The notes under the pieces are model-generated. The model was not told where the DNA came from. It saw only the letters and a list, made by a program, of their open reading frames with translations, and made no database searches. A DNA stretch of 64,000 nucleotides from assembly GCA_003482455.1 (NCBI GenBank), contig DMYW01000058.1:1-64000 (forward strand), written 5' to 3'. Within the stretch, counting starts at the first letter, position 1. Every line of letters starts with the position of its first letter. Below, one piece after another: positions 1-8,331 of the stretch. The DNA comes from Rheinheimera sp. (lineage in GTDB: Bacteria > Pseudomonadota > Gammaproteobacteria > Enterobacterales > Alteromonadaceae). The translations under genes were made by a program, and so were the position numbers.

Positions 1-77
1 CGACTACTGGCGCAGCTTCAACCACAGGTGCAGCTTCAACGACTGGCGCAGCTTCGACTACTGGCGCAGCTTCAACC
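1..77 (-). repeat. 18-bp tandem repeat inside rne encoding VEAAPV
   Basis: Read on the minus strand, an 18-base unit encoding V-E-A-A-P-V repeats at least four times and runs off the left edge. Third-position differences between copies keep the protein repeat, so it is coding sequence under selection and not a recent slippage product. It forms part of the low-complexity RNase E tail. Confidence 0.8.
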
Positions 78-2629
78 AATGGCGAAGCTTCTACAGCAGC
101 TTCTGCTTTTGGTTCACGGCGTGGGCGACGCGGTTTGGCCGGTGCCTCAGTTGCGACCTCTGCATCAGAATCGGCTGTCGTTTCAGTATCAACTGCCGCC
201 AACAGATCCAATTGCTCTTCAGCCGGTTCGTCATCGCCATTCGGGTAACGAGCTTCAACGACCTCGTCACCAGCGTTGGCTTCTTTTTTACGACGTTGGC
301 CCGCAGCACGCAAATGACGTGGTGAACGACGAGAGCGGCCACGATTGTCTTGACCATCAACAGCTGCTTTGTCTTGTGTGGCATCTTCGCCGTCAACGTG
401 TTCGATCACATCAGCGACTGGAGCAGTAGTTTCATACTGCTCAACAACAGCCGCGGTTACCGCGACATCAACCACAGTTTCTACCACATCGTCGGTTACG
501 CTAACGTCTGCTTGTGCTTTGTCTAAACGCACAGACTTACGCATATTGCGACGTTGGCGACGCTCGGCCACTTTGCTAGAAACGACTTGATCGTCATCAT
601 GCTCAACGGCTGTTTTTACCACTTTTTCTTGTTGTGGTTTTTCAGCTTTTTCCTGACGCTCTGGACGGTCTTGACGTTGTGGTTTGTCTTGACGCGGCTT
701 GTTGCGGTCTTGACGCTCCGGACGGTCTTGACGCTCAGCGCGCTCTGGACGTTGGCCTTTCACTTCGTCTTTATTGGTTTGTGGTTTTTCTTCGCGTTCA
801 TCACGACGCTTGTTCCGATCATCACGACCGTTACGGCGATTGCGATTGTCGCGATTGTTTTGCCGGCGTTGTGGCTGCTCGGTTTTTTCTTCTACCGGTG
901 CCGCAACAGGGGCGCCACCAAACAAAGATTTGAAGAAGCCACTGATTTTACCAAGTAAGCCAGCTTCGGCCGCCACAGGCGCTGCAACTGGGGCAGGTGC
1001 GGCTTTCGGCTGCGGCGCTGCGACAGGAGCTGCAGTTTCGGCAATCGCAATGGCTGCAACAGCAGGTTTTTCTTTCACTGCGTCTGACACCGGGTGATAC
1101 AGCTCTTTGCTGACAACCGGTGCTTTGACCATGTTGTAGCTGGTTTCTTCAATCTCTTCGTCGATGCGTACACGCGTCACTTCATAATGTGGCGTTTCGA
1201 TATGCTCATTAGGAATGATGAAGATACGGATACCGTGGCGTGTTTCAATCCGCGCAATGGCTTGACGTTTTTCGTTCATTAAATAGGTGGCAACGGACAC
1301 AGGCACTTGCGCATGGATTTGGCTAGTGTTGTCTTTGATCGCTTCTTCTTCAATCAAACGTAAAATAGACAGTGACGATGACTCGGTGCTGCGAATAGTG
1401 CCGCGACCATGACAACGTGGACAGACATGAGTGGCTGACTCACCCAAAGATGGGCGCAGGCGCTGCCGCGACATTTCCAGCAAACCAAAGCGTGAAATAC
1501 GACCGATTTGCACACGGGCACGGTCTTGTTTCACGGCTTCTTTTAAGCGGTTTTCTACTTCGCGTTGATGGCGCACTGGCGTCATGTCGATGAAGTCGAT
1601 CACAATTAAACCGCCTAAGTCACGCAGGCGTAATTGACGGGCGATTTCATCGGCCGCTTCTAAGTTGGTATTAAACGCGGTTTCTTCGATATCACCGCCT
1701 TTGGTGGCTTTTGACGAGTTGATGTCAATCGCCGTCAACGCTTCGGTGGTGTCGATTACAATAGAGCCACCGCTTGGTAAACGCACTTCACGGCGAAACG
1801 CAGATTCAATTTGCGTCTCAATTTGGTAGTGCATAAACAGTGGCGTGTCGCCTTGGTACAGCTTGACGCGATGCGCAAAGTCTGGACGGAACTGTTGGAT
1901 ATACAGCTTGGCTTCTTCGAAGATCCGTGGGTTGTCGATCAGAATTTCACCGACGTCGCGACGCAGATAGTCGCGAATGGCGCGAAACACTACGTTACTT
2001 TCTTGGTGGATTAAGCGTGGCGCTGGGTTGTTATCGGCAAATTCCGTGATGGCTTGCCAATGTTTCAGCAGGGCGCGTAAGTCGTAGTCGAGCTCTTCAT
2101 ACGACTTACCAACACCGGCAGTACGTACAATTAAACCCATGCCATCTGGCAGTTCCAGCTGGCCGAGGGAGTCTTTTAGTTCTTGACGTTCATCACCTTC
2201 GATGCGGCGAGAAATACCACCAGCCTTCGGGTTGTTTGGCATCAGCACCAAATAAGAACCGGCCAAGCTGATATAAGTTGTAAGCGCAGCACCTTTTTGG
2301 CCACGTTCTTCTTTATCAATTTGGACAATAACTTCTTGGCCTTCGCGTACCGCCTCTTTAACGTTCGGACGACCGTCAAATTTATAGCCGGCAGGGAAGT
2401 AATCGCTGGAGATTTCTTTTAAAGGTAGGAAACCGTGACGCTCTGCACCGTAGTCAACAAACGCGGCTTCGAGGCTTGGTTCAACGCGGGTAATTTTACC
2501 CTTGTAAATATTGGCTTTCTTTTGTTCGTGACCTGGGCTTTCGATGTCTAGGTCGTAAAGTTTCTGGCCATCGACCAGCGCTACGCGGATTTCTTCTTCC
2601 TGCGTGGCGTTAATGAGCATTCTTTTCAT
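1..2629 (-). CDS. rne: Ribonuclease E, 5' part (C-terminal end beyond the window)
   Basis: Endoribonuclease that begins mRNA decay and processes rRNA and tRNA; scaffold of the degradosome at the inner membrane. The frame is open from the ATG at 2629 to the window edge (about 876 codons) and starts MKRMLINATQEEEIRVALVD, the typical start of the S1 domain. The catalytic core is present: VIDTTEALTAIDIN and GGLIVIDFIDM carry the metal-binding aspartates, and THVCPRCHGRG is the zinc-link CxxC. The tail is non-catalytic and variable: an amphipathic stretch near 900-950 (GLLGKISGFFKSLFGG, a possible membrane-targeting helix), an Arg/Asp/Glu-rich RNA-binding region around 640-860 with RPERQD-like repeats, and VEAAPV repeats at the window edge. 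It is divergent from rluC, the usual gammaproteobacterial arrangement. The start is certain; the end is not visible. Confidence 0.97.
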   Translation of the reverse strand, partial: MKRMLINATQEEEIRVALVDGQKLYDLDIESPGHEQKKANIYKGKITRVEPSLEAAFVDYGAERHGFLPLKEISSDYFPAGYKFDGRPNVKEAVREGQEVIVQIDKEERGQKGAALTTYISLAGSYLVLMPNNPKAGGISRRIEGDERQELKDSLGQLELPDGMGLIVRTAGVGKSYEELDYDLRALLKHWQAITEFADNNPAPRLIHQESNVVFRAIRDYLRRDVGEILIDNPRIFEEAKLYIQQFRPDFAHRVKLYQGDTPLFMHYQIETQIESAFRREVRLPSGGSIVIDTTEALTAIDINSSKATKGGDIEETAFNTNLEAADEIARQLRLRDLGGLIVIDFIDMTPVRHQREVENRLKEAVKQDRARVQIGRISRFGLLEMSRQRLRPSLGESATHVCPRCHGRGTIRSTESSSLSILRLIEEEAIKDNTSQIHAQVPVSVATYLMNEKRQAIARIETRHGIRIFIIPNEHIETPHYEVTRVRIDEEIEETSYNMVKAPVVSKELYHPVSDAVKEKPAVAAIAIAETAAPVAAPQPKAAPAPVAAPVAAEAGLLGKISGFFKSLFGGAPVAAPVEEKTEQPQRRQNNRDNRNRRNGRDDRNKRRDEREEKPQTNKDEVKGQRPERAERQDRPERQDRNKPRQDKPQRQDRPERQEKAEKPQQEKVVKTAVEHDDDQVVSSKVAERRQRRNMRKSVRLDKAQADVSVTDDVVETVVDVAVTAAVVEQYETTAPVADVIEHVDGEDATQDKAAVDGQDNRGRSRRSPRHLRAAGQRRKKEANAGDEVVEARYPNGDDEPAEEQLDLLAAVDTETTADSDAEVATEAPAKPRRPRREPKAEAAVEASPLVEAAPVVEAAPVVEAAPVVEAAPVV

Positions 2630-3123
2630 TGTGTCTGACTCGTCCATTCAGCCACAACGACAGCGCGCTCTCACGTGCATGTCAGATGTCGTCAAACATA
2701 TAGGATTGCAGTCTCCCGACTGGATGCTTGAAAAACCAATTAATTCAATTGTTTAAAACGAAACCGCCAAAATAAACTAACCGCGGTTCCAAGAATCTGA
2801 TACACACCGAATATCGGCGCTGCGTTGTCGCTATCGTTCTGTTTTTGCTCTTTTCCAGGGCGCTGTGTTGGGCTATTTAGGTAATAAGTTACTCAGCATT
2901 ACCGCAAGCTCAAGGCGTTTTCTCAACAGTGGGGCCATAAAATCGTTGGTTTTCACCACGGATTCTGTATGATCGGCGTCCCAACTGGTGCCGCACAGCG
3001 TCTCTTACGTATCAAAGAGCGCCCTAACTGGCCACTTTGGACCCAATTAGCGGGTCGATTATCCCACTAATTTGCAAAGCATAGCAACCTAAAACTTCGT
3101 GTAAAACAGAGTAGTTATCCGGT
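2630..3123. other. Divergent rne/rluC intergenic region
   Basis: This 494-base gene-free stretch separates the divergent starts of rne and rluC. In enterobacteria the rne leader is long and mediates autoregulation by RNase E, so a leader element here would be expected, but I cannot identify a specific conserved hairpin. On the plus strand TTGGTT (2945-2950) and TATGAT (2967-2972), 16 bases apart, make a weak candidate rluC promoter. No convincing small ORF or RNA gene is seen. Confidence 0.5.
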
Positions 3124-4080
3124 ATGACCCAAGAAACCAGAACCCCCGTACAATTTATTGAAGTCGACGCCGAATATGCGGGTCAGCGGATCGACAATTT
3201 TCTGTTAGCGCGACTCAAAGGTGTACCGAAAAGTGTGATTTACCGAGTGCTGCGCAAAGGCGAAGTGCGAGTCAACAAAGGCCGGATTAAACCCGAGTAC
3301 AAACTCGAAGCGGGTGACCAAGTGCGTGTACCGCCGCTGACCATCCCAGTGCAGCCGGAAAACACTATCTCTGTCAAACTGACCTCGGTGAAAACCCTAG
3401 AAAGCCACATCTTATATGAAGACAACGAGCTGATCGTGCTCAATAAGCCAAGCGGTATGGCCGTGCATGGCGGCAGTGGTTTAAATTTCGGCGCCATTGA
3501 AGCGCTGCGTGCACTTCGCCCCCAAGCCAAACATTTGGAATTGGTGCATCGGTTAGATCGCGATACTTCAGGCTGTTTATTAATCGCTAAAAAGCGCTCG
3601 ATTTTAACGGCGCTGCACGAGCAGCTGCGCGACAAAGTGGTCGAAAAGAAATACTGGGCGCTTGTAGCAGGGCAGTGGGACGGCAAAATTAAAAAAGTCA
3701 CCGAAGCGCTGAAAAAGAACACCTTGCAAAGTGGCGAGCGGATTGTTCGCGTGGACGAAGTCGACGGCAAACCGTCTGAAACACGATTTAAAGTATTGCA
3801 ACGTTTCGAAGAAGGCACCTTATTGGAATGTTTTCCGGTGACCGGTCGTACCCATCAAATTCGCGTTCACACCGCCTGTAAAGGTCATCCGATTGCGTGT
3901 GATGACAAATACGGCGACAACTTGTTCACTGCTCAAATGCAAGCTGTTGGTTTAAATCGGTTATTCCTGCACGCCAAGTTAATCAGCTTTAACCACCCGG
4001 TGTCTGGTAATCGCTTAACGTTTGAAGCGCCGCTTGACCGGGCATTGGCGGTGACATTGGACAAATTGACAAAAAAATAA
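3124..4080 (+). CDS. rluC: 23S rRNA pseudouridine synthase RluC
   Basis: Converts uridines 955, 2504 and 2580 (E. coli numbering) of 23S rRNA to pseudouridine. The 318-residue protein has an N-terminal S4-like RNA-binding domain (about residues 15-75, GQRIDNFLLARLKGVPKSVI) and an RluA-type catalytic domain. HRLDRDTSG lies at 142-150, with the catalytic aspartate at 145. Length and domain order are normal for RluC and the protein looks intact. It is divergent from rne, and the HAD hydrolase follows 51 bases downstream, probably in the same transcript. Confidence 0.96.
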   Translation: MTQETRTPVQFIEVDAEYAGQRIDNFLLARLKGVPKSVIYRVLRKGEVRVNKGRIKPEYKLEAGDQVRVPPLTIPVQPENTISVKLTSVKTLESHILYEDNELIVLNKPSGMAVHGGSGLNFGAIEALRALRPQAKHLELVHRLDRDTSGCLLIAKKRSILTALHEQLRDKVVEKKYWALVAGQWDGKIKKVTEALKKNTLQSGERIVRVDEVDGKPSETRFKVLQRFEEGTLLECFPVTGRTHQIRVHTACKGHPIACDDKYGDNLFTAQMQAVGLNRLFLHAKLISFNHPVSGNRLTFEAPLDRALAVTLDKLTKK

Positions 4081-4131
4081 GTGGTTTGTGGTGCATTAAC
4101 CGCTTCGTGATAACTGTAAAAGTAGTAAATC

Positions 4132-4791
4132 ATGCAAGACGTAAAATTAGTGGTGTTTGATTGGGACGGCACTGTGATGGATTCAGTGGCGAAAATTGTT
4201 CGGTCGCTGCAAATTGCCGCCATCGAAAACGGTCGCTCCGAGCCAAGCTGGGATGAAGCAAAACAAGTCATTGGTTTGTCGTTAGACCCGGCAATGGCGA
4301 TGCTGTTTCCTGATGCCGACGCAAATGAGCGGCAGCTGCTCGGTGATGGGTATAAAAAAGCCTATAGTGAAATTGACACGACCCCGACACCTTTATATCC
4401 GCACGCGCAACATGTGTTTGCCAGCTTACGGCATCGTGGCTATCAGTTGGGTGTTGCGACAGGGAAAGCCAGACGAGGCTTAGATCGGATGTGGCGCGAA
4501 ACTGGGACTGGCGAGTTTTTTACCACCAGCCGCTGTTCTGATGAAGCGCAGTCCAAGCCGCATCCAGATATGCTGATGCAAATCCTGCAAGAACAACAAT
4601 TAGCGCCGCATGAAGTGGTGATGATTGGTGATTCACGTTTTGATATGCAAATGGCCCATGCGGCCAAGGTCCATCGCATTGGCATTACGCACGGCGTGCA
4701 CGGTGCAGCGGACTTTGCTCCGTTTCAGCCGCATGCTGTCGTTGATGATTTGCTAGCGTTGTTAGAGTTACTGCCAGAGCGGTCTGTTTAA
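4132..4791 (+). CDS. HAD-superfamily phosphatase (phosphoglycolate phosphatase-like)
   Basis: The 219-residue protein has the HAD subclass IA layout. Motif I is FDWDGTVMDS (about residues 8-17, nucleophile Asp in DxD), motif II is the threonine in GVATGKARRG, the lysine is in SKPHPDML, and motif IV is MIGDSRFDMQMA. These are the four motifs of magnesium-dependent phosphohydrolases of the Gph/YrfG kind. An equivalent HAD gene follows rluC in many gammaproteobacteria, but the physiological substrate cannot be read from sequence. A bidirectional terminator separates it from the convergent yceF. Confidence 0.9.
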   Translation: MQDVKLVVFDWDGTVMDSVAKIVRSLQIAAIENGRSEPSWDEAKQVIGLSLDPAMAMLFPDADANERQLLGDGYKKAYSEIDTTPTPLYPHAQHVFASLRHRGYQLGVATGKARRGLDRMWRETGTGEFFTTSRCSDEAQSKPHPDMLMQILQEQQLAPHEVVMIGDSRFDMQMAHAAKVHRIGITHGVHGAADFAPFQPHAVVDDLLALLELLPERSV

Positions 4792-4823
4792 CGCGCATAG
4801 AAAAATTCAGATCTATCAAGAAT

Positions 4824-4850
4824 AAAAAAAGGAGCCTCGGCTCCTTTTTT
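4824..4850. terminator. Bidirectional terminator between HAD gene and yceF
   Basis: GGAGCC (4831-4836) pairs with GGCTCC (4839-4844). The stem is flanked by an A-run on the left and a T-run on the right, so it can end both convergent transcripts. Confidence 0.9.
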
Positions 4851-4856
4851 ACTTGG

Positions 4857-5465
4857 CTATTGGCCATCCAATAACAAATCGATGTTCCACGCTCGCAACA
4901 TCTTGTGTAGCTGGATCAAGGGTAAGCCGATTAAGCTATTTGGGTCCGCACCTTCGAATCGTTCAAATAAGGTGATGCCTAAACCTTCTGATTTAAAACT
5001 ACCGGCACATTGCAGCGGCATTTCACGTTCAATGTAGCGGTTTATTTCTTGCGCGGTGAGTGTTCTGAAATATACAGAAAAAGGTTCCACGATCACTTGA
5101 TGTTCACCCGACATAGTATCGAATAATGCAAGACCGGTTAAAAATTGCACATGATGTCCACTGAAGCTGGATAATTGTGCAAACGCATTTTCTTTTGTAT
5201 GTGGTTTACCCAGTATTTGCTGATTGAATAATGCCACTTGATCGGAACCGATACTGACGACTCTGCCATCGATCCCAGATTGCGCGGCACCAGCTTTGGC
5301 TTTCGCCACCGCTAAGCGCTCGACGAGCTGTTGCGGCGTCTCACCTTGTAGTGGTGTTTCGTCAACATCAGGTTTACACACGGCAAAGCTGTAAGTTAGT
5401 TTTTCCAATAGCGCTTTTCGGTATATAGAAGTAGACGCTAATAATAATGTGGTATTAATGGACAT
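4857..5465 (-). CDS. yceF: Maf-family nucleotide pyrophosphatase YceF (7-methyl-GTP type)
   Basis: House-cleaning pyrophosphatase of the Maf superfamily; the E. coli YceF branch prefers 7-methyl-GTP. The 202-residue protein begins MSINTTLLLASTSIYRKALL, the Maf substrate-binding signature. GSDQV carries the catalytic aspartate, and HCAGSFKSEGLG plus DPNSLIGLPL match the conserved C-terminal blocks. The frame is open upstream to 5501, but the ATG at 5465 was chosen because the family starts just before the LLLAST strand and a GAAGAA stretch precedes it. It is divergent from yceD, the conserved arrangement. Confidence 0.93.
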   Translation of the reverse strand: MSINTTLLLASTSIYRKALLEKLTYSFAVCKPDVDETPLQGETPQQLVERLAVAKAKAGAAQSGIDGRVVSIGSDQVALFNQQILGKPHTKENAFAQLSSFSGHHVQFLTGLALFDTMSGEHQVIVEPFSVYFRTLTAQEINRYIEREMPLQCAGSFKSEGLGITLFERFEGADPNSLIGLPLIQLHKMLRAWNIDLLLDGQ

Positions 5466-5496
5466 ATGTTTCTTCGCAGAATTTTCAGGACGCGCT

Positions 5497-5526
5497 ATCA
5501 TATTCTTTCTTAGCGAATTGAGGCAA
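5497..5526 (-). promoter_or_regulatory. Candidate yceF promoter
   Basis: On the minus strand TTGCCT (5526-5521) and TATGAT (5502-5497) are 18 bases apart, about 30 bases upstream of the yceF start. The -10 hexamer is close to consensus and the -35 is weaker. Confidence 0.5.
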
Positions 5527-5553
5527 AAACTTCGTGAAAGCGGGCAGAAACCT

Positions 5554-5582
5554 TTGACACTCGCCGGATCGATCTATATGAT
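5554..5582 (+). promoter_or_regulatory. Near-consensus sigma-70 promoter for the yceD-rpmF-fab block
   Basis: A perfect TTGACA (5554-5559) is followed after exactly 17 bases by TATGAT (5577-5582). Transcription would start near 5588-5590, only a few bases before the yceD ATG at 5592, so the message would be nearly leaderless. Confidence 0.75.
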
Positions 5583-5591
5583 GCGCGCCTT

Positions 5592-6116
5592 ATGCAAAAA
5601 GTTAAAATTCCTATCACCATAGAACCGACACGCGCTGCGCAAAAGCGCATGAGTTTTATCGGGTACGTGCCGCTGAACAACTTGACTCGTTTATCTGAGT
5701 CGTTGGTTGATAGCGCAGGTGATGTGGATGTATCTGTCCATTGCGGTACAGATGAGCAGGGCCTAGTGTATCTAGAAGGCAATGCCGAAGTTCAAGTGCA
5801 GGTCACTTGCGAACGGTGTGGCGATCCGATGTCCATGGCATTAACCTGTAGTTTTGCATACACCCCGATCCACGGGGATGATTCGGCTCACGACGATATT
5901 CCACAACGCTACGACGTGGTTGAGAAAGACGAACACGGCGAAGTTAATTTGCGGCAATTGGTTGAGGACGAATTAATTCTGGCGTTGCCATTATTTCCTA
6001 TGCATGAGGAAGGGCAATGTGATCCTGCTAAATTGCAGATGACCTGGGGCGAAATCGAGCCAGAGCCAGAAAAACCGAATCCATTTGCAGTTTTGCAAGA
6101 ATTGAAGAAAAAGTGA
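5592..6116 (+). CDS. yceD: YceD, DUF177 protein (large ribosomal RNA accumulation)
   Basis: DUF177 protein needed in plants and bacteria for normal 23S rRNA accumulation; always found beside rpmF. The 174-residue sequence begins MQKVKIPITIEPTRAAQKRM, like E. coli YceD. It has the CERCGDPM metal-ligand-like cysteine pair near residue 77 and ends NPFAVLQELKKK, the characteristic C-terminus. The ATG at 5592 fits the family start, although there is almost no room for a Shine-Dalgarno sequence downstream of the predicted transcription start. rpmF follows after 18 bases. Confidence 0.95.
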   Translation: MQKVKIPITIEPTRAAQKRMSFIGYVPLNNLTRLSESLVDSAGDVDVSVHCGTDEQGLVYLEGNAEVQVQVTCERCGDPMSMALTCSFAYTPIHGDDSAHDDIPQRYDVVEKDEHGEVNLRQLVEDELILALPLFPMHEEGQCDPAKLQMTWGEIEPEPEKPNPFAVLQELKKK

Positions 6117-6134
6117 TTTTTTAGGAGAAAGACC

Positions 6135-6299
6135 ATGGCTGTACAACAGAACAAAAAATCTCGCTCACGGCGTGACATGCGTCGTTCACATGACGCGCTG
6201 ACTGGCCCAACTTTGTCAGTTGATGCAACGACTGGTGAAACTCACCGTCGTCATCACATCACAGCTGACGGTTTCTACAAAGGCCGTAAAGTAAAATAA
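6135..6299 (+). CDS. rpmF: 50S ribosomal protein L32
   Basis: A 54-residue ribosomal protein starting MAVQQNKKSRSRRDMRRSHD and ending DGFYKGRKVK. This is the cysteine-free L32 type, as in E. coli, with no zinc ribbon. A good AGGAG lies eight bases before the ATG. It sits between yceD and plsX as in most proteobacteria, tying ribosome and lipid synthesis into one transcript. Confidence 0.97.
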   Translation: MAVQQNKKSRSRRDMRRSHDALTGPTLSVDATTGETHRRHHITADGFYKGRKVK

Positions 6300-6305
6300 G
6301 CCCCG

Positions 6306-7346
6306 GTGCACCTCGTGCAACCAATCAGGCTTAAAATTGCTTTAGATACGATGGGGGGCGATCATGGCCCCCTATCTACTATTCCTGCAGCCATCGAGGC
6401 TGTGTCGGAAAATCCTCTGCTAGACCTCGTGCTCGTCGGTGACCAACAGGTAATCGAAAAGCATTTGCTTGACCATCACGCTTTACACCACCCGCAACTG
6501 ACGATTCGCCATGCATCGCAGCAAGTACTGATGACTGATAAACCATCGGTGGCCCTGCGTAGCAAACGCGACTCATCGATGCGTGTTGCTCTCGACCTTG
6601 TCGACAATAAAACAGTTGAAGCATGTGTCAGCGCAGGCAATACGGGCGCTCTGATCGCCATGTCGCATTTTGTGCTAAAAATGCTAAACGGTGTCGAACG
6701 CCCGGCATTGATTAGTGCCTTGCCAACAACGGCGGGCAGTCCGGTATTTATGTTGGACTTGGGTGCCACCGTTAACTGCGATTCTGATACCTTATTCCAG
6801 TTTGCCGTGATGGGCGCTGTTATGGCTGAAGAAGTCGAAGCCATTCATCAGCCCAAAGTTGCTTTGCTCAATATGGGCGAAGAGGAAATCAAAGGCTCCG
6901 ATCAAATCAAACGTACATCGTTGTTATTATCTGAATGTGCCGACATTAACTATATCGGCTACATCGAAGGCAACGATATCTTCTCTGGTAAAGCCGATGT
7001 CATCGTCTGTGACGGCTTTGTCGGTAATGTGGCGCTGAAAACCTGCGAAGGTGTCGCCAAACTCATCATAAAACGCTTAGAACATGCACTAAAAAACAGC
7101 ATGTCCGCGCATTTATTCGGCTGGATGATCAAACCACTGTTAAAAAGTATTGGAACTGGGGTGAACCCCGACCACTATAACGGTGCAAGTCTGATAGGAT
7201 TGCGCGGAATTGTTGTGAAAAGTCATGGAAATGCAACGAAAGACGCATTTCTCAGTGCCATCCGGCAGGCGTGTCGCGAAGTTGAGCGGCAAGTCCCTGT
7301 AAAAATAAAAGACCGGTTGGAACACGTATTAATCGAAAAAGCGTAG
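6306..7346 (+). CDS. plsX: Phosphate acyltransferase PlsX
   Basis: Makes acyl-phosphate from acyl-ACP and orthophosphate, the first step of the PlsX/PlsY route to lysophosphatidic acid; peripheral membrane enzyme. The 346-residue protein has the family blocks LDTMGGDHGP, SAGNTGAL and VCDGFVGNVALK. It starts with GTG (6306); a second in-frame GTG at 6315 is also possible, as neither has a clear Shine-Dalgarno sequence. The gene begins seven bases after rpmF, and fabH starts seven bases after its stop. Confidence 0.95.
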   Translation: MHLVQPIRLKIALDTMGGDHGPLSTIPAAIEAVSENPLLDLVLVGDQQVIEKHLLDHHALHHPQLTIRHASQQVLMTDKPSVALRSKRDSSMRVALDLVDNKTVEACVSAGNTGALIAMSHFVLKMLNGVERPALISALPTTAGSPVFMLDLGATVNCDSDTLFQFAVMGAVMAEEVEAIHQPKVALLNMGEEEIKGSDQIKRTSLLLSECADINYIGYIEGNDIFSGKADVIVCDGFVGNVALKTCEGVAKLIIKRLEHALKNSMSAHLFGWMIKPLLKSIGTGVNPDHYNGASLIGLRGIVVKSHGNATKDAFLSAIRQACREVERQVPVKIKDRLEHVLIEKA

Positions 7347-7352
7347 GTCCCA

Positions 7353-8312
7353 ATGTATTCACGCATTATTGGCACCGGGAGTTATTTCCCGGAGCAGATC
7401 CGTACCAATTCGGATCTGGAAACCATGGTCGAAACCACCGACGAATGGATCCTTGAACGTACCGGTATTCGCGAGCGCCGAGTGATTGGCGAGCATGAAA
7501 CCGTAGCGACCATGAGTACCGAAGCCGCAAAAAAAGCCATTGAAGCGGCAGGTATCGATAAAAACTCCCTCGACATGATTATTGTCGCAACAACGAGCGC
7601 TTCTCGCGCACTGCCAAGTGCCGCCTGTGAAGTCCAACGTGAACTCGATATTCCAGGTATTCCTGCATTTGATATCGCCGCCGCTTGTGCTGGTTTTTGT
7701 TATGCCTTATCGATTGCTGACCAGTACATCAAAGGCGGCATGGCGAAACGAGTGTTGGTGATTGGTGCCGATGCATTGACGCAGTTAGTCAGCCCAGAAG
7801 ACCGTTCTATGGTCATTCTGTTCGGCGACGCCGCAGGCGCTGTCGTGTTGGAAGCTTCAGAGCAACCAGGTATTTTATCGACGCACATTCATGCCGACGG
7901 CAAATATTCTGAATTGTTGTATGTCGACAACCCGCGTCGTGGCATTGAAGCTTCAGTGCATGAAAGCTGGGGTGTGATGAAGGGCAACGATGTATTTAAA
8001 GTGGCGGTGACTAAGCTGTCGGAAGTCGTCGAGCAAACGCTGGCTGCCAACAACTTGGACAAATCGCAAATTGATTGGTTAGTGCCACATCAAGCGAACT
8101 TACGCATTATTTCTGCGGTGGCGCGTAAACTCGAAATGTCGATGGATCAAGTAGTTGTCACATTAGACAAGTATGGTAATACCTCGGCGGCGACAGTGCC
8201 AACAGCGTTAGACGAAGCGATTCGCGATGGTCGTATCCAACGTGGCCAAACATTGTTATTGGAAGCTTTTGGCGGCGGTTTTGCCTGGGCTTCTGCGTTA
8301 GTGCGCTATTAA
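7353..8312 (+). CDS. fabH: Beta-ketoacyl-ACP synthase III
   Basis: Condenses acetyl-CoA with malonyl-ACP to start fatty-acid synthesis. The 319-residue protein has the full Cys-His-Asn triad: Cys112 in AACAGFCYAL, His246 in PHQANLRI and Asn276 in YGNTSAA. The C-terminal GGGFAWASALVRY is typical. Length matches E. coli FabH (317). It lies in the conserved plsX-fabH-fabD-fabG order. Confidence 0.97.
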   Translation: MYSRIIGTGSYFPEQIRTNSDLETMVETTDEWILERTGIRERRVIGEHETVATMSTEAAKKAIEAAGIDKNSLDMIIVATTSASRALPSAACEVQRELDIPGIPAFDIAAACAGFCYALSIADQYIKGGMAKRVLVIGADALTQLVSPEDRSMVILFGDAAGAVVLEASEQPGILSTHIHADGKYSELLYVDNPRRGIEASVHESWGVMKGNDVFKVAVTKLSEVVEQTLAANNLDKSQIDWLVPHQANLRIISAVARKLEMSMDQVVVTLDKYGNTSAATVPTALDEAIRDGRIQRGQTLLLEAFGGGFAWASALVRY

Positions 8313-8331
8313 TAAGTACAAGGATTTCTGC

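Noticed and set aside
28..1282. Several plus-strand open frames of 60-134 codons, some strongly hydrophobic
   Set aside because: They are antisense to the continuous rne frame, whose repeats and Arg/Glu-rich codons produce hydrophobic shadows.
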